A stretch of DNA of 64,000 bases from Ceratorhiza oryzae-sativae (Eukaryota > Basidiomycota > Agaricomycetes > Cantharellales > Ceratobasidiaceae): positions 372,001 through 436,000 of the forward strand of contig JARWMV010000239.1 in assembly GCA_030998015.1 (NCBI GenBank), read 5' to 3'. Positions 1 to 11,300 of the stretch are shown in pieces. Position 1 is the stretch's first letter. Every line of letters starts with the position of its first letter. The translations under genes were made by a program, and so were the position numbers. The notes under the pieces were generated by a model. It saw nothing but the letters and a program-made list of their open reading frames with translations, was not told where the DNA came from and did not search any database.

Positions 1-549
1 GATCGTTTCATACGAATTTCCGTGGGTGATCGAGGTTAGAGGAACAGGGCGAGTATCCAAATCGGGTCCTTCGTGCTACTGTTCAATATCGAGTCGATGC
101 AAAGCCCAACATTCGGAGACTGAAGAGAAATACGTTACCATATATGACGTCTTACACACGCTCTGGAGAAACTTGCAGAAGCCTGTGGTAGAGACTGAGT
201 GGTAGGCTACCACCTTGCGGCTTGTATTCAGCCTGACATTGTGTTTAGGTCAAAACTATCTGCAGCCCGCCAGAATGAAATTCGGCGCACTGGCTTGGCG
301 GCCTGTGCTCACGAGCCAGCCCGGATTGCAGTTGACAACGAGTCTACTCGGCCAGGAAAGTCGCGTATCCTGGCGCGGGCTGTCAGGCGAATAGATTGGC
401 TTGGAACATATACACGCTTCAATGGGTTACGCAAGGACGAAGACCTGATTGCTAGCAGGATTGACGAGCCATGGATGAGGGAGGCTACGTGGGGGCTGGC
501 ATTGGAAGATAATGGGTTCCGGTATGACGAGATTGGCAAGATATATTGA
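1..549 (+). CDS. DUF6699 domain protein, 3' part only
   Basis: The reading frame is open from base 2, so the gene begins outside the window. One exon runs to 201, a GT-AG intron spans 202-248, and the last exon runs 249-549. Joining them turns an apparent stop (TGG TAG) into a continuous frame. The product has the pattern of the fungal DUF6699 family: a segment reading VTIYDVLHTLW, then an aromatic/tryptophan helix, then RRIDWLGTYTRFNGL. The family is common and expanded in Agaricomycetes and its function is unknown. No signal peptide can be judged because the N-terminus is missing. Family assignment is by pattern recognition. Confidence 0.6.
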
Positions 550-874
550 GCAATGGATCACTGTATTGGCTTGTGCTCACTTATTACTTTCCTCTATGCC
601 CGTTTTTTTGATTCCTTGACATGCTCGCCGTACTATGCCACGATAAAACAACCCTATGATTTAACCCTACTATATGATAATTATACTCTCACTGCTTGTG
701 CTCGTACATCGGCTGTTTAAATGATAGAATTTGGAGGCATTCGATTGCGCATGCTTGGCACCCGGAACACGTAATATGACCAAACCCTCGGCCGAGTCAC
801 CTATCAAGTCAAAAAAAACTTGAGCCCAACCTTCGACCACCAGAGTCTCCTAAACCCCGACGGGTTTGTTGTAC
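550..874. other. Intergenic region and CPA1 5' leader
   Basis: This stretch lies between the DUF6699 gene and the attenuator uORF. It is AT-rich around 640-700 and I see no supported gene in it. It should contain the promoter and the start of the 5' leader of the downstream carbamoyl-phosphate synthase gene. Confidence 0.5.
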
Positions 875-995
875 ATGCCCTACCTCCTAAACACAAGGGA
901 CGAGTAAGTGCCGCATTCGTCCAAGCTCCTCGGATGCTCACGCAAAATTTTCTAGTTATCTTTCCGACCTCATTTTCTCGCTCCTGGGTAACTGA
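875..995 (+). promoter_or_regulatory. Spliced uORF encoding an arginine-attenuator-like peptide
   Basis: An ATG at 875 opens a short frame. Its first exon is 875-903, followed by a well-formed intron 904-955 (gtaagt...ttctag), and the second exon ends with TGA at 993-995. The spliced peptide has 23 residues and ends DDYLSDLIFSLLGN. Fungal CPA1/arg-2 leaders carry an arginine attenuator peptide of 24-25 residues whose conserved core is D-Y-(L/I)-S-D followed by hydrophobic residues. That nascent peptide stalls the ribosome when arginine is high and lowers translation of the main ORF. The position fits: the main ATG is 17 nt after the uORF stop. Without splicing the peptide would end after 10 codons. 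Function is inferred from motif, length and place. Confidence 0.85.
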
Positions 996-1012
996 ACTCG
1001 TCTGCTGAAGCC

Positions 1013-2352
1013 ATGTCTCTGCTCTTCTGGCGCACCCGCATTGCATCCAAGCCCCTTGTCAATCTCACTCGCCATTATGCATCTCACGCTAATGCTGCTC
1101 TACCCGCGGTCTTGCATCTTAAGACTGGGCAATCGTTCTCTGGCCATTCATTCGGAGCCCCAAGGAGCATTTTTGGCGAGACCGTGTTCTCAACGTCTAT
1201 CACCTCATGTAGGCTGACTCTATCGCACCTTCGTTGTTGATCGCTGACTTTGGCTAGATACTGAATCCATGACCGACCCCTCCTATCGTGGTCAAATCCT
1301 TGTATTTACCACGCCCCTCATTGGCAACTATGGGGTTCCTCGCAACGAAACCCCCGTGGACTCCCAGGATGTTGGTGTACTCCTCGAGTCGAAAGGCATT
1401 CAATGCGCCGCAGTTGTAGTCGCAGACGTTGCCGAGCGTTTCTCGCACCACCAGGCGGTCGAATCTCTTGCAGACTGGTGCAAGCGACATAACGCTCCCG
1501 GAATTACTGGCATTGACACTCGAGCTGTCACCAGCCTCCTTCGTGACCAGGGCACAACCCTTGGGCGCATTGCGATCGGCGCAGACACCAGCCTTCCTGC
1601 CCCCAAGGAAGAAGAATACTGGGACCCTTCCAAAGAGAATCTCGTTGCACAGGTCTCTACTCAGGAAGTGTATACGCTCAATCCTACCGGTGATGTTAAG
1701 ATTGCAGTTCTTGACTTTGGTGCCAAGGCCAATATCCTGCGCTCCCTGGTCCGCCGAGGAGCGTCGGTGACCGTTTTCCCCTGGAATTATGATTTCAACA
1801 GTGTTCGTGACCAGTACGACGGGCTGTTTTTGACTAATGGCCCCGGTGACCCAATGCAGTGCATGGAGGCTGCGATGAAGTTGCGCCAGACGTTTGCCGA
1901 ATGGAACAAACCGGTTTTCGGCATTTGCATGGGGCACCAAATCATTGGTATTGCAGCTGGTCTAGACGCATACCGCATGACGTTTGGGAACCGTGGTCAT
2001 AACCAGCCTGTGCTTGCTCTGGCCAACTCTGGTTCCATCAAGGCCGGTCGCGTATATGTTACTAGGTTAGCATACTCGTTCATATCTTTCCTACCTGTAC
2101 TTATGCGCGAACAGCCAAAACCACCAGTACGCCTTGACGCTCCAGGATCCTTTCCCTCAAGGCTGGGAGCCATTCTTTATTAACTGTAACGACTCTTCCG
2201 TCGAGGGAATCAAATCCACTACGGACTCGGGCAAGCAAATCTGGGGAGTCCAGTTCCACCCAGAAAGTGCAGGCGGTCCACTAGACACGATTGAGATGTT
2301 TACAGACTTTGTTGACACTTGTCGCAGCGGAAAAGGTTCTCCGCTTGTCTGA
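1013..2352 (+). CDS. CPA1: Carbamoyl-phosphate synthase, arginine-specific, small (glutaminase) subunit
   Basis: Three exons (1013-1208, 1258-2065, 2115-2352) give 413 aa. The enzyme subunit hydrolyses glutamine and passes ammonia to the large subunit for carbamoyl-phosphate synthesis, the entry to arginine biosynthesis. The N-terminal CPSase small-chain domain is clear (TESMTDPSYRGQ, IGNYG, GITGIDTRA). The C-terminal class I glutamine amidotransferase domain has the nucleophile Cys in FGICMGHQ and the His/Glu pair in GVQFHPE. The first ~25 residues are basic, hydroxylated and almost acid-free, as expected of a mitochondrial presequence, which separates the arginine-specific enzyme from the cytosolic CAD-type fusion. 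The attenuator uORF immediately upstream supports this identity. Antisense ORFs over the gene are shadows. Confidence 0.95.
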
Positions 2353-3227
2353 TTCAATCAAAATAAACCCGCCAGTCTGCTTTAAATTGTGATTTAATGC
2401 TGTCCAAATGATATTTCATTATATCCGGTTTTGATTCATTATGGGTTGTGAGCACCATGGTTAGATCCATTTCAGATAGCACTGCCTCCGCTGGCAGTGT
2501 ACCGAAGATTGCCAGTGTGCTGTTGTACATCCATGTAACAAGGATTACAGTAACTTGTGGCGGTTTGTATCCTTGACCGTAATGCCAGATTACCTGTTCT
2601 ATCCATCCATCGTTCGGCCTCCGTGCCCGAGAGCTTGAATTTTCACGAGCGCTATACCACGCCTATTCAGATCGGAGTCAAGATCGAGACTAAACGCATG
2701 GTTTGCGACTTGCCGGGCCAATAGTCGTGTCCGAGTGGACCCCTCCCCCCAAACCCGCGTTGCAAATTTGAGGTCATTTGACGTGGAAACGGCCGGGAAT
2801 TAATTTTTCACTCACTCGACACTGTTCTTGTTTCTTACGAAAGAATCAAAGACCGGTGGCTCGAATCTTGGAGATCAGCGCCAGTCTGCCAAACCGATCT
2901 GAGGCTATTCGGTATTCAAGCCACGTACGCTCTAGCTTCCAATAGAACATCCATAAGGGGTTTTCCGGCTTATCCTGTGCGAATCATTGATATACATAGC
3001 AATGTTACCCGAATGATATTCAACAATGACTCGGTTCAGAAAAATGATGGTCTTCCTTAGCCGCCACTCCACTCTGTCCACGGTAATTCAAACACCCGAT
3101 CATCGCTGGCGTGGCCGGCCTGCGTCGCTCGGTACTCCTTACCCTAACCGCAGTTGTCGCCCATCATGGTCGCAGTCATAAAACCTCTCACACTGGATAT
3201 TGTACACCAACGCCCCTAGCTTTCGAT
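2353..3227. other. Intergenic region between CPA1 and the VHS-kinase gene
   Basis: About 870 bases without a convincing gene. It should hold the CPA1 3' UTR and the promoter of the kinase gene. I found no repeat, RNA gene or credible spliced ORF here. Confidence 0.5.
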
Positions 3228-5825
3228 ATGCCTGGACTGGAACCGTTACCAGCAGCGCGAAACTCTCGCAGGTTTCAGCTACACATTGATACTTCTGTCC
3301 CAAGTCCTTCACTTGGTCCCCGTAAAACGTCGACATGGCACTCTCCGAGCCCAACCACGCCCGCACTTGTACATAGCGCGGCAACTGGCGGCTCCCCAGC
3401 GAATCCTGCTACTCCATCATTGTTTCTTCCCTGGTCTGGCAGCCCGTTGTTCCAAGGCTCATCCGATATCGATGCGCAAGGATACGAAAACTCGGTTTAT
3501 TCAGGTGTATGTCGGCTCTTTTCTACATTGTTCTGGCTAATCCTGTCATAAAGGAGCCGCGTGAGTCCAAGCCCTGGTCGTTAAAACGCGTTGGGTCTGC
3601 GTTTCGGTCAATCCGAAAGTCAAGAGTAACTCAGGAAGCAGATCCCTATCTACCGGATCTCGCCAGTAAGCAGCGTAACCGCGAGTTGTGTGCTTGGCTT
3701 ATCCTTCGTAGCGAGTGTGATTACTCGGGGCCTTGACGATTGGTCGCTTGTAGAAGCGACCTGCCGAAGTGCGGGTACGCACGCTGCCAATGCAGAATGT
3801 ATTCTGAAGGTAATCGTGCGATGCTTGATGTGCGTCCTTTTCTTGTACTTCCGGTCATATATCGAGTTGTTATTACAGTACTGGCGATGGCTTTCAGCAA
3901 CTTTCGGCGGCCCGGGTAAGCCCTATTGCATACGCCCACTACTATGCTAACAAAATCACAGTTGTGGGCCATCCTAATGAAGGACAACGCAGTCGTGCTG
4001 GCTCAATCTGCCCAGCCGGAATTCCTGAGGAACCTGGAACGGATCATCTTATCTCCTGCGGTGGAAATGGTTGCCGTTGACCGACTCATCGCGGTGCTAG
4101 CTACAGTTATCCATGACAAGCCATCTGAAAGGTGAGCCCGAACGCGTGACTGGATCCAGCGTATTTGATTTTCTTAACAGTGAAACCAATCGTTACCGTC
4201 AACTATGGTCGACGATTTCTCCACGGAGACTGTTGGATGCCACTCCGCTCTGTGCAGATGACGCAATTTACCGGCCAGGCAGCCTGGTCCCCTCGAGCCG
4301 TGGCCCCGCTCGAGAGGATATGACGCTTGTGACTCCATACTCAGTCCCTGCCGAGGTTCCAGAGCCACCCTTGCCGCAATCCCCCATTGATGAAACACCC
4401 AAAATGGATTTAAAGGCTAGCCTAGCACCAATGATCCAAGTGACGCACCCAACGCGAACTCGGTCCGACGAGATAGCAAGGAATTCGATAGAGCAACTCC
4501 CCCCTCCATATTCACCATCAGCCATTCCAGAGCCGGGCCCTTCCACATTGGGTATGTGTTTCGCTCCGTCTCGCCAACCGTTTAGTCACCCCCTACCAGG
4601 CCGCTCAGTTGTCGACACTTATCCGTTTGCTAAGGGCTACACAAGCGACGTTGGGCCTGACATTGACGTTGGATCAATCGAATCTAACCCGTTTGCGAGA
4701 GGCGCATTTGGTGACATTCGCCGTGCAACTTTGCATAATGGCACTCCCATAGCTATCAAATGCCTGCGGTTTTATACATCAGCGCGGGATACAGGTCGGC
4801 ATCGACTCGAGAGGGTGAGAACTAAAGTCCCGGGAAGTACAACATCTGACTGGAACTTTAGAAGTCTCTCAAAGAAATTCGGGTCTGGTCTTTCTTGGAT
4901 CATGGGAATGTGTTGCCTTTGATTGGTTTGTGCGTGATCAACAACGAGCTTGGCATGGTATCCGAGTTTATGCCAAACGGGAACGTCCAGGAGTATATTC
5001 AAAACAATCCCACTGTTGATCGGTATCGCTTGGTGGGTTCCCTGGATAGATTTGAATTCAAAGGCTAAATATCGTACAGGCCGTGGATATATGTGCCGGA
5101 TTGACTTATTTGCACGAGCACCCGAAACGTGTTGTAAGTAGAACAGTGCGTTTACGGCCATACAACTCATTTGCCACAGATTCATGGCGACCTCAAGGCG
5201 GTTAGTAAATTGATCCAGACGTGTCCCAATCTGACTTCGATACAGGTTAACGTTGTCGTAGATATCAATGGCATTCCAAAGTTGACAGACTTTGGGCTGG
5301 CACAAATGGTTCGATCCGAAGATTCGACTGAACGGTCTTCATCTTCCGGCGTTGGAGGCACGGCCCGATGGATGGTAAGTCTTGCGGAACCGAAGCCACT
5401 AGCGCTAACACATGTCCAGGCATACGAGCAACTATGCCCAATTGCACCGGATACTGTGTGCCAGAAACCGAATACGCAAAGTGACGTATATTCTTTAGGC
5501 ATGGTGAGTGTTCTTGTATCGTTGTAAAAATGATGCTGACTGTCCCTAGACACTCTATGTGGGTGTACCGCGTTGCTTAATGAAAGTTGACTGATGATCA
5601 ACTCAGGAGGTATTCAGCGGGAAGCTCCCATTTTCAGAACTCCGAAACGAACCTCGAGTCATTCGTGCTATTATTGACGGAATTCTTCCTACACAAACTC
5701 CTGAAATTTCAACCTCACTTTGGAATTTGCTCAATGATTGCTGGAAACGGGATCCACAGGAGCGGCCAACTGCTCGGGAAGTGGGAAATCGACTAAATAT
5801 CATTGCTGGTGAAGCTGCTGACTGA
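3228..5825 (+). CDS. VHS-domain protein kinase (tyrosine-kinase-like) fusion
   Basis: This is a multi-exon gene. The N-terminal part is low-complexity and Ser/Pro-rich, with a proposed start at MPGLEP. A VHS-type domain follows: WSLVEATCR, then across an intron QQLSAARLWAILMKDNAVVL, then after another intron a conserved tail YRQLWSTISP...DDAIYRPG. A Pro-rich linker leads to a kinase domain with a glycine loop (ARGAFGDIRRA), catalytic Lys in IAIKCL, HGDLKA-VN as the catalytic loop (HGD in place of HRD, common in fungal TKL-like kinases), DFG in LTDFGLA, GTARWM, and a C-terminal CWKRDPQERPTA. VHS domains bind ubiquitinated cargo or membranes, so a membrane-trafficking or receptor-proximal role is plausible but inferred. 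The exon joins at about 3507-3556 are uncertain. Confidence 0.75.
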
Positions 5826-6240
5826 AACACAAATTCGACGATTACAGGACGTACGTTGCTCATAAACCTTTGTACTTTTACATTGTATATATAATTCATT
5901 CAATCAATGGAGTGGAATGTGCAACTCGACTTGGGATGTCGTGCGATAAGAATGCCGATTACCCCCACTAGTGGGGAGTAACCAGCGCTTTACGGGCTTT
6001 ACCTGCACCTGCAACCGCAACCGCACTGCGGCGGGTATGCCAGCACACGACACCAGTGGGGTATATAGCTGCTGTTAAAATCTAATAATTGCTCTATTTG
6101 TGGCCATCAAATAGACAAAATTTGTCGCTTTGGGACAGTATATAATAAATTTTGTAGGAGAATCTGTAGTGCTGATCCGGTAGTCATTTTGCTACTGCAG
6201 TTTAGGACCCCTCTAGCAGTAAAACACCCCAAAAAGGAAG
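5826..6240. other. Intergenic region
   Basis: Region between the kinase stop and the tRNA gene. It contains AT-rich sequence and short GC tracts (around 5960-6060) but no gene I can support. Confidence 0.4.
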
Positions 6241-6345
6241 GCCTCAACCGTGGATCGAACACGGGACCTCGCCCAAGAGGATTGTGTAATCACTTGCGTG
6301 TTTACTGGACCCTAAGGGCGAATCATACCACTAGACCATCGAGGC
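6241..6345 (-). tRNA. tRNA-Pro (anticodon AGG) with a 34-nt intron
   Basis: Read on the minus strand, the ends form a seven-pair acceptor stem (GCCTCGA with TTGAGGC, one G-U pair). The D arm and A box read GTCTAGTGGTATGAT, the anticodon stem is CGCCC/GGGCG with anticodon AGG at 6313-6311, and the T arm reads CCGTG TTCGATC CACGG, which contains the B box. An intron of 34 nt (6276-6309) lies at the canonical site after position 37. The mature tRNA would be 71 nt before CCA addition. Box sequences match known fungal tRNA-Pro. Confidence 0.9.
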
Positions 6346-7025
6346 TTGTTGATGCTTTAGCAACCAAGTATATAACCGGTCTCGCAAACGGCCTGCATCA
6401 TTTCATCATCTCGCCCATACGCGCTATCGCGGACGCAAATATTGCTTTGAGGCTACTGGAACGTTACATCTTCGATCCTGCACCTCACACAATCGCCCAA
6501 GCAAACAAGAAAAGTGCCAATGCGAACATAACATAGTACTTTGATCTCAGCTCGCACGCCCACCGAATAAAATCCCCACCAGCTCGAGTAGAATTGGGTA
6601 CGACACCTAAAACTGGGCTCACACAAGCAACCGAATCTGCAGATGGTGACTATACACGGGTAGCCTCGGTGGGCGTCTGTTGGGAGCAGCGAGTAGCCGT
6701 TATCTTGTTTCTAGTCTTGTCATGAGTGGGTACTTAAACTGTCAATTTAAGGTCGTTTACTGTTCGCCGTTCGTAAAGGATGGAACTTGTCCACGGCCGA
6801 ACATATCCGAGTGAGCGATGTGTGCATGCAAACTCAGGCTATGAACGCGAGGATTCTTGTCAAAGCACGTACATGCTAGACAAGCGATGTTACCCCCAGC
6901 TACTAGTCACACCGCGCATTCTTGTTATTGACCCACCCTACGAGCCCCCAATCCTGTGCTATACAAAATTATAATACATTTAACAATACGCATACACCCA
7001 ATTACACCAACCCCTCGGTTCCCAA
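6346..7025. other. Intergenic region
   Basis: About 680 bases between the tRNA and the 3' end of the DUF6593 gene. I see no gene, and short ORFs here lack codon or homology support. Confidence 0.4.
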
Positions 7026-8025
7026 TCATTGGCTCCTCGACCTCTCAACCAGGCTTATCCGAGACGCGTAGGGAGGGGGCAGCCCGCTCTCACCCCCCAC
7101 TCCCGCAACGGCCGTATAAAGCGGTGGAACCTCTCCAGGTACCGGCCGCGAACGGCTAGACCAGAGAAGGTTCTGCAGCGCAGCTTCGTCCATCCAGCCC
7201 TCAGGCGGCTCGCGGCCTTTACGTTGCGGAGGGTCGCTGGAGATCAGCAGCGCACCTAGCACGACGTGGTCTAACTCTGTCAGACCGTCCGGTCCAGGGG
7301 CTTGCCTAAGCAGGCCTCGCTCCAGAACCCGAATGTGGTATCGGGGCTTGCGTGGGACCACGTAAAATTCTAGCGCCACGAGCGGCACGTTTTCACCTTC
7401 TTGAATTGTAGCCTGACTAGAACGAGACGGATCTTGGCGACTAGACGAAGCCACGGAAGAAGGTTTATAGCAACGGTATAACAGCCCCCCTCGTAGATAT
7501 TGCATGCCGATTGCACCCATGTAGATGTAAAGGCGCCACATGTGTATTTTCGGCTACACATATTTGAGACAGAATACTGCATAGAACGCACGACTCACGT
7601 AGGTGACCTGGACGAGAGTAATTGAAATATATTCTGAACAGGAAGAATATCCTCCAATGCCCATATATGATTGCCAATGTTAATCGTCGTGGTTTTACGG
7701 GTACTCTGACCCCAAGAAACCACAGCCACCTACAATCAGACTGAGCGCAAGACCGTTTCAGACAAGCAGCTATGCTCACTCTCTGAAGCGTTAACATCGA
7801 ATCCGTCGCATATAGCGTCGTCTTTCCCCCCTGCGTAATAGTAGCATACGCAGGCACTCCCGTTGATTTGTTGGTGACCAATGTGTCAAGAAAGGAATTA
7901 TTGGTTAGCACGAGCAGAGTACAAGCGTCTGACTCGGAACGAGCGGAACGGCGACGAGGGAGCGGGCTTGAACTCATCGGCCGAGATAATGAAACAGTGC
8001 CACATTCAACGCACCTTTTATCCAC
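7026..8025 (-). CDS. DUF6593-like protein
   Basis: Three exons on the minus strand join cleanly: one ending ...ATDSMLTLQR, one reading VAVVSWGQSTRKTTTINIG...FQLLSS, and one from KIHMWRLYIYM to the stop at 7026. The layout is that of Agaricomycete DUF6593 proteins: an LVLTNNSFLDTLV strand, a TLYATD segment, a basic TTTINI strand, an aromatic WRLY strand, then LELDHVVLGALLIS near the end. The function of the family is unknown and no signal peptide is visible. A second in-frame Met 16 codons later (MSSSPLPRRR, about 7977) may be the true start. Its 5' side faces the 3' end of the chloride-channel gene. Confidence 0.6.
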
Positions 8026-8332
8026 TCACAAAAGAAGCGCAGGTGCTCGCTAACAGGCTAGCACAGGGCGCTCCGGAAGAGCTATGCATCAAGCGTTTCG
8101 AAACCTTATACACGCGATGTGATCGCTCTCCGAGATTCCTGACAAGGCAGGCCGTCCACTCCAATGGACGTGCACGTGGCAAGACCATCAAATTCCTCGA
8201 ATACGAGTCGCAGGCAAACACAAAAAGGCAACTGGGAGACAATTAGATGGCGTGGGTCAATATTAAAACGTTCAGAAGACATTGTTCCGGTCATTCCGGG
8301 CGGTAACAGGAGATTCACGCGCGCATAAATCT

Positions 8333-11300
8333 TCAGGAATGGTTTGCTTCGAGGTCCGCCAAGAATGCGAGCCAGAGTGTCTTGTCAATTACGCCCTCGT
8401 CTGCGAACAAAGGTGTTTGTAAATAACTGTCCACAAGCGATCATACTACGAAACTTACACATCCCATCCACATTGGCCACAACTACGTATCGCGCGCCTA
8501 GCTTTGTGAACAATTGATGTACGAGCTCAAGTGGCGCGTGAGTTTGCACAGTAAGTGGCTGAAAGATCAATTAGCCTGCGTCACTCTATCACCCTAGCTT
8601 CATACCGCTTGGTCCATGTAGATCGAGAGGTCAAACGGATCGTGGTGGCCCGGAGTATCATACAAAGAAGAGATCGAAGAAGCCCCAAAGTCTGGCTGCG
8701 AAGGTCCAGCAGCATGGAAGTGGCACACTCCGTCCGGGTCATCCGCGAGTATTGCTATAAAAGTATCAGCAAACAGATCATACGCGCAAAACCACGCCAT
8801 CGGTCGCACTCACTTAGCGCATGTTCTAGCTCGCTCACACCAATATATCCCATCATCCTATAGCCTGCCTCTTCCTTCTGGAGAATAGGCAAACCGCTGT
8901 CCCCATTCCCCTCTCGTACAGCCACGAGAAGCTTATCTCGGAGCGAACGTACGGTGTTCTCTTCGCCGGCGATAATAGTCTCGACTTTTCGGTCAGTTAC
9001 ATCAGATACTTGTAGCGCACCCCACAGGTATTCATGCTTATAATCCAAGTACGGAAGCTCTGACAGTCTGGGGAAAGCGTATGCCCGCGCACGACCAGGT
9101 GAATGCGTTCGATAGAAGCGGGAGAAGTTGAGTCAAAAGCGGAGTGCCAAATGAACCAACGTACTCGATGACCAAGTCGTAAATTCCCTTGGGTTCCATC
9201 CATCCGCGACAGTCTTCGCAACTAACACAGCCAACATGACCGGAATCACGTATGTCAACGTTCCGGTCAACTCGAACATGATAACGGCTAGAGAGACAGT
9301 TGTGCGCTACCAGCCCCGGCACATTCGTTCACCCGAGCGCGCGAAGGCAGGAAGCATTGTGATGCACAGCAAGCACCCAGACCCACACGAAAGAAATATA
9401 CGCGAAGCGAAAAACAAACAGCAGTGACAGCCGAATCGAGGATCAAAGACAAAACATGTGGGAGTAAGTTCAAGAGCACACGACCAGGACTTAGGTAAAC
9501 TTACGGTTACTCCGGATAATGTTGCTGCGGCGCCGACCATGGCATACGCCCCGGGGTTTACACACCACGGGTCACCTTTACATACTTCGAATATCCCGAG
9601 GTCAGGGCGAGTCCAGTACAGTCGTTGCATGCCAAGCCCAAGGATGCGTCCGAAGCAGGCGCCAACACTAAAGGTTCGTTGGACAGAGATAGTCAGCAAG
9701 CCGTCTCTACACTCTATTCTGGGTAGCAGCGAGCAATCCGAAGACGTAGCCCATATGGGACACCGGTCTCACTTCCAAGGCTGTATGACCGAGTTGCGTG
9801 GCCAACAGCTTTGACGTTCTAGCCATCCTGAGCACATGTCTCGCGCGCCTAAATATCTAGCACTGGGAATAGAAACTCACCCAAGAGTTGGGATGAAGAT
9901 CCCAGCCGGAAGCTTGATTCCAAATGTGACAATAGTCAGCGCGCCTTTAACAACCAGTGCAACCGCGATCGCGCTGGCGACAGCTCCGATTTCCCCAGCC
10001 CTATCTATGCGCATGAGAACGGATCCTAGCGATGGAATGTGGACTCACTTGTTGGGTAGTACACATAACCCCTCGTGCCAATCTCCTTCGCGGCACTATC
10101 AAGCTGAGATCAAGATGGGGAATAAAGATTACAGCTAAGCACAAACCTGCGCCAAGAGATTGTACACCAACTCGGTACCGCCCATGCGTGTATACGGATT
10201 CAGGAAGCACAAAAGGGTTGTAATCAGAGTGACCTGGCCGAGATAGGGAATTACTCCCTATAGCATCTATCCTATACGGATGCACTCACCAATGCCACCT
10301 CTGCAACTGGATGTTTTTTCATCCAAGATTTGTTACGAACATCCCGACTCCATCGATAATTCAGCTTGGAAAAGTATGCGCCATACACCCCCTAAACAAC
10401 GGTTTAGTGGACAAGACTCGGCCGAAATGCATTAGACATACCCCGAATATAGCTAAAACCAAGAACGGCACGAGCTCATATGCGTGCCAGGCTTTGGTGT
10501 ACGTCACTTGAAACAATACAATCTAACGCACAGTAAGCTTCGGCCGGCTCACTGGATTTACAAACTCACCTTGCCGGTTCCAAACGGATCCATAAACTTC
10601 AAAGTAGCAGCAGCAACCATGGCACAAAAGAAGCTGCGCCACATTACTTTCGGCGGGAAGAAATAGGAGACTTCCTCCAATGAGAACAAAACTCCTCCGA
10701 TGGGTGCGCCAAACGCAACCGCCACTCCGGCTGCCAAATCTAATGTTAATTACGCGAACTACGGTGGACCGGCGAATTAACTTGCCGGCACAGGCGGCAC
10801 TGAGAATCTCTCGCCGTTTGCCTTCGTTGGTTTCGTATTTGGAAAAGTATCGGGAGACAATATTTCCAATACAGCTTGCGATGTGGACAAATGGGCCCTC
10901 CTTGCCTGGACACCCAAGTTTAGTTGTGCATCGACCGCAAGGCAATATAACATACCGAGCGACAGCCCACTGGCAACACTCAAGGCCAGGCCAACCGACT
11001 TGGTAAACAACGTGCGTCCACCCAAGTATCCGTGCATGACAAATCCAGAAAGAATGGTCTTGATTTCAGGGATACCACTTCCAGCGGCCTAGATATATGA
11101 ATTGGATATGCGGCAAGCTTATCAGTATTCTTCCGCATCTAGTGACTATCTTCAACTCACAAAATACAAAACCTTTCTCGGGCCAGCCTCTGAACTGAAC
11201 CGAGGGGGTGTGGAAGAGCCCCTATCTTTTCTTGCCGGGTCAAACGCAGCGCCCAAGACTCCAGAATCCTTTCTTGTGACAAACGAAGTTGATGCAGTCA

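Noticed and set aside
934..1008. 24-codon uORF just upstream of CPA1, equal in length to known attenuator peptides
   Set aside because: Its peptide lacks the DY(L/I)SD core, while the spliced uORF from 875 has it. Most of it is removed or reframed when the intron is spliced.
1254..1940. 228-codon minus-strand ORF over CPA1
   Set aside because: Antisense shadow of a well-conserved exon with no motif of its own.
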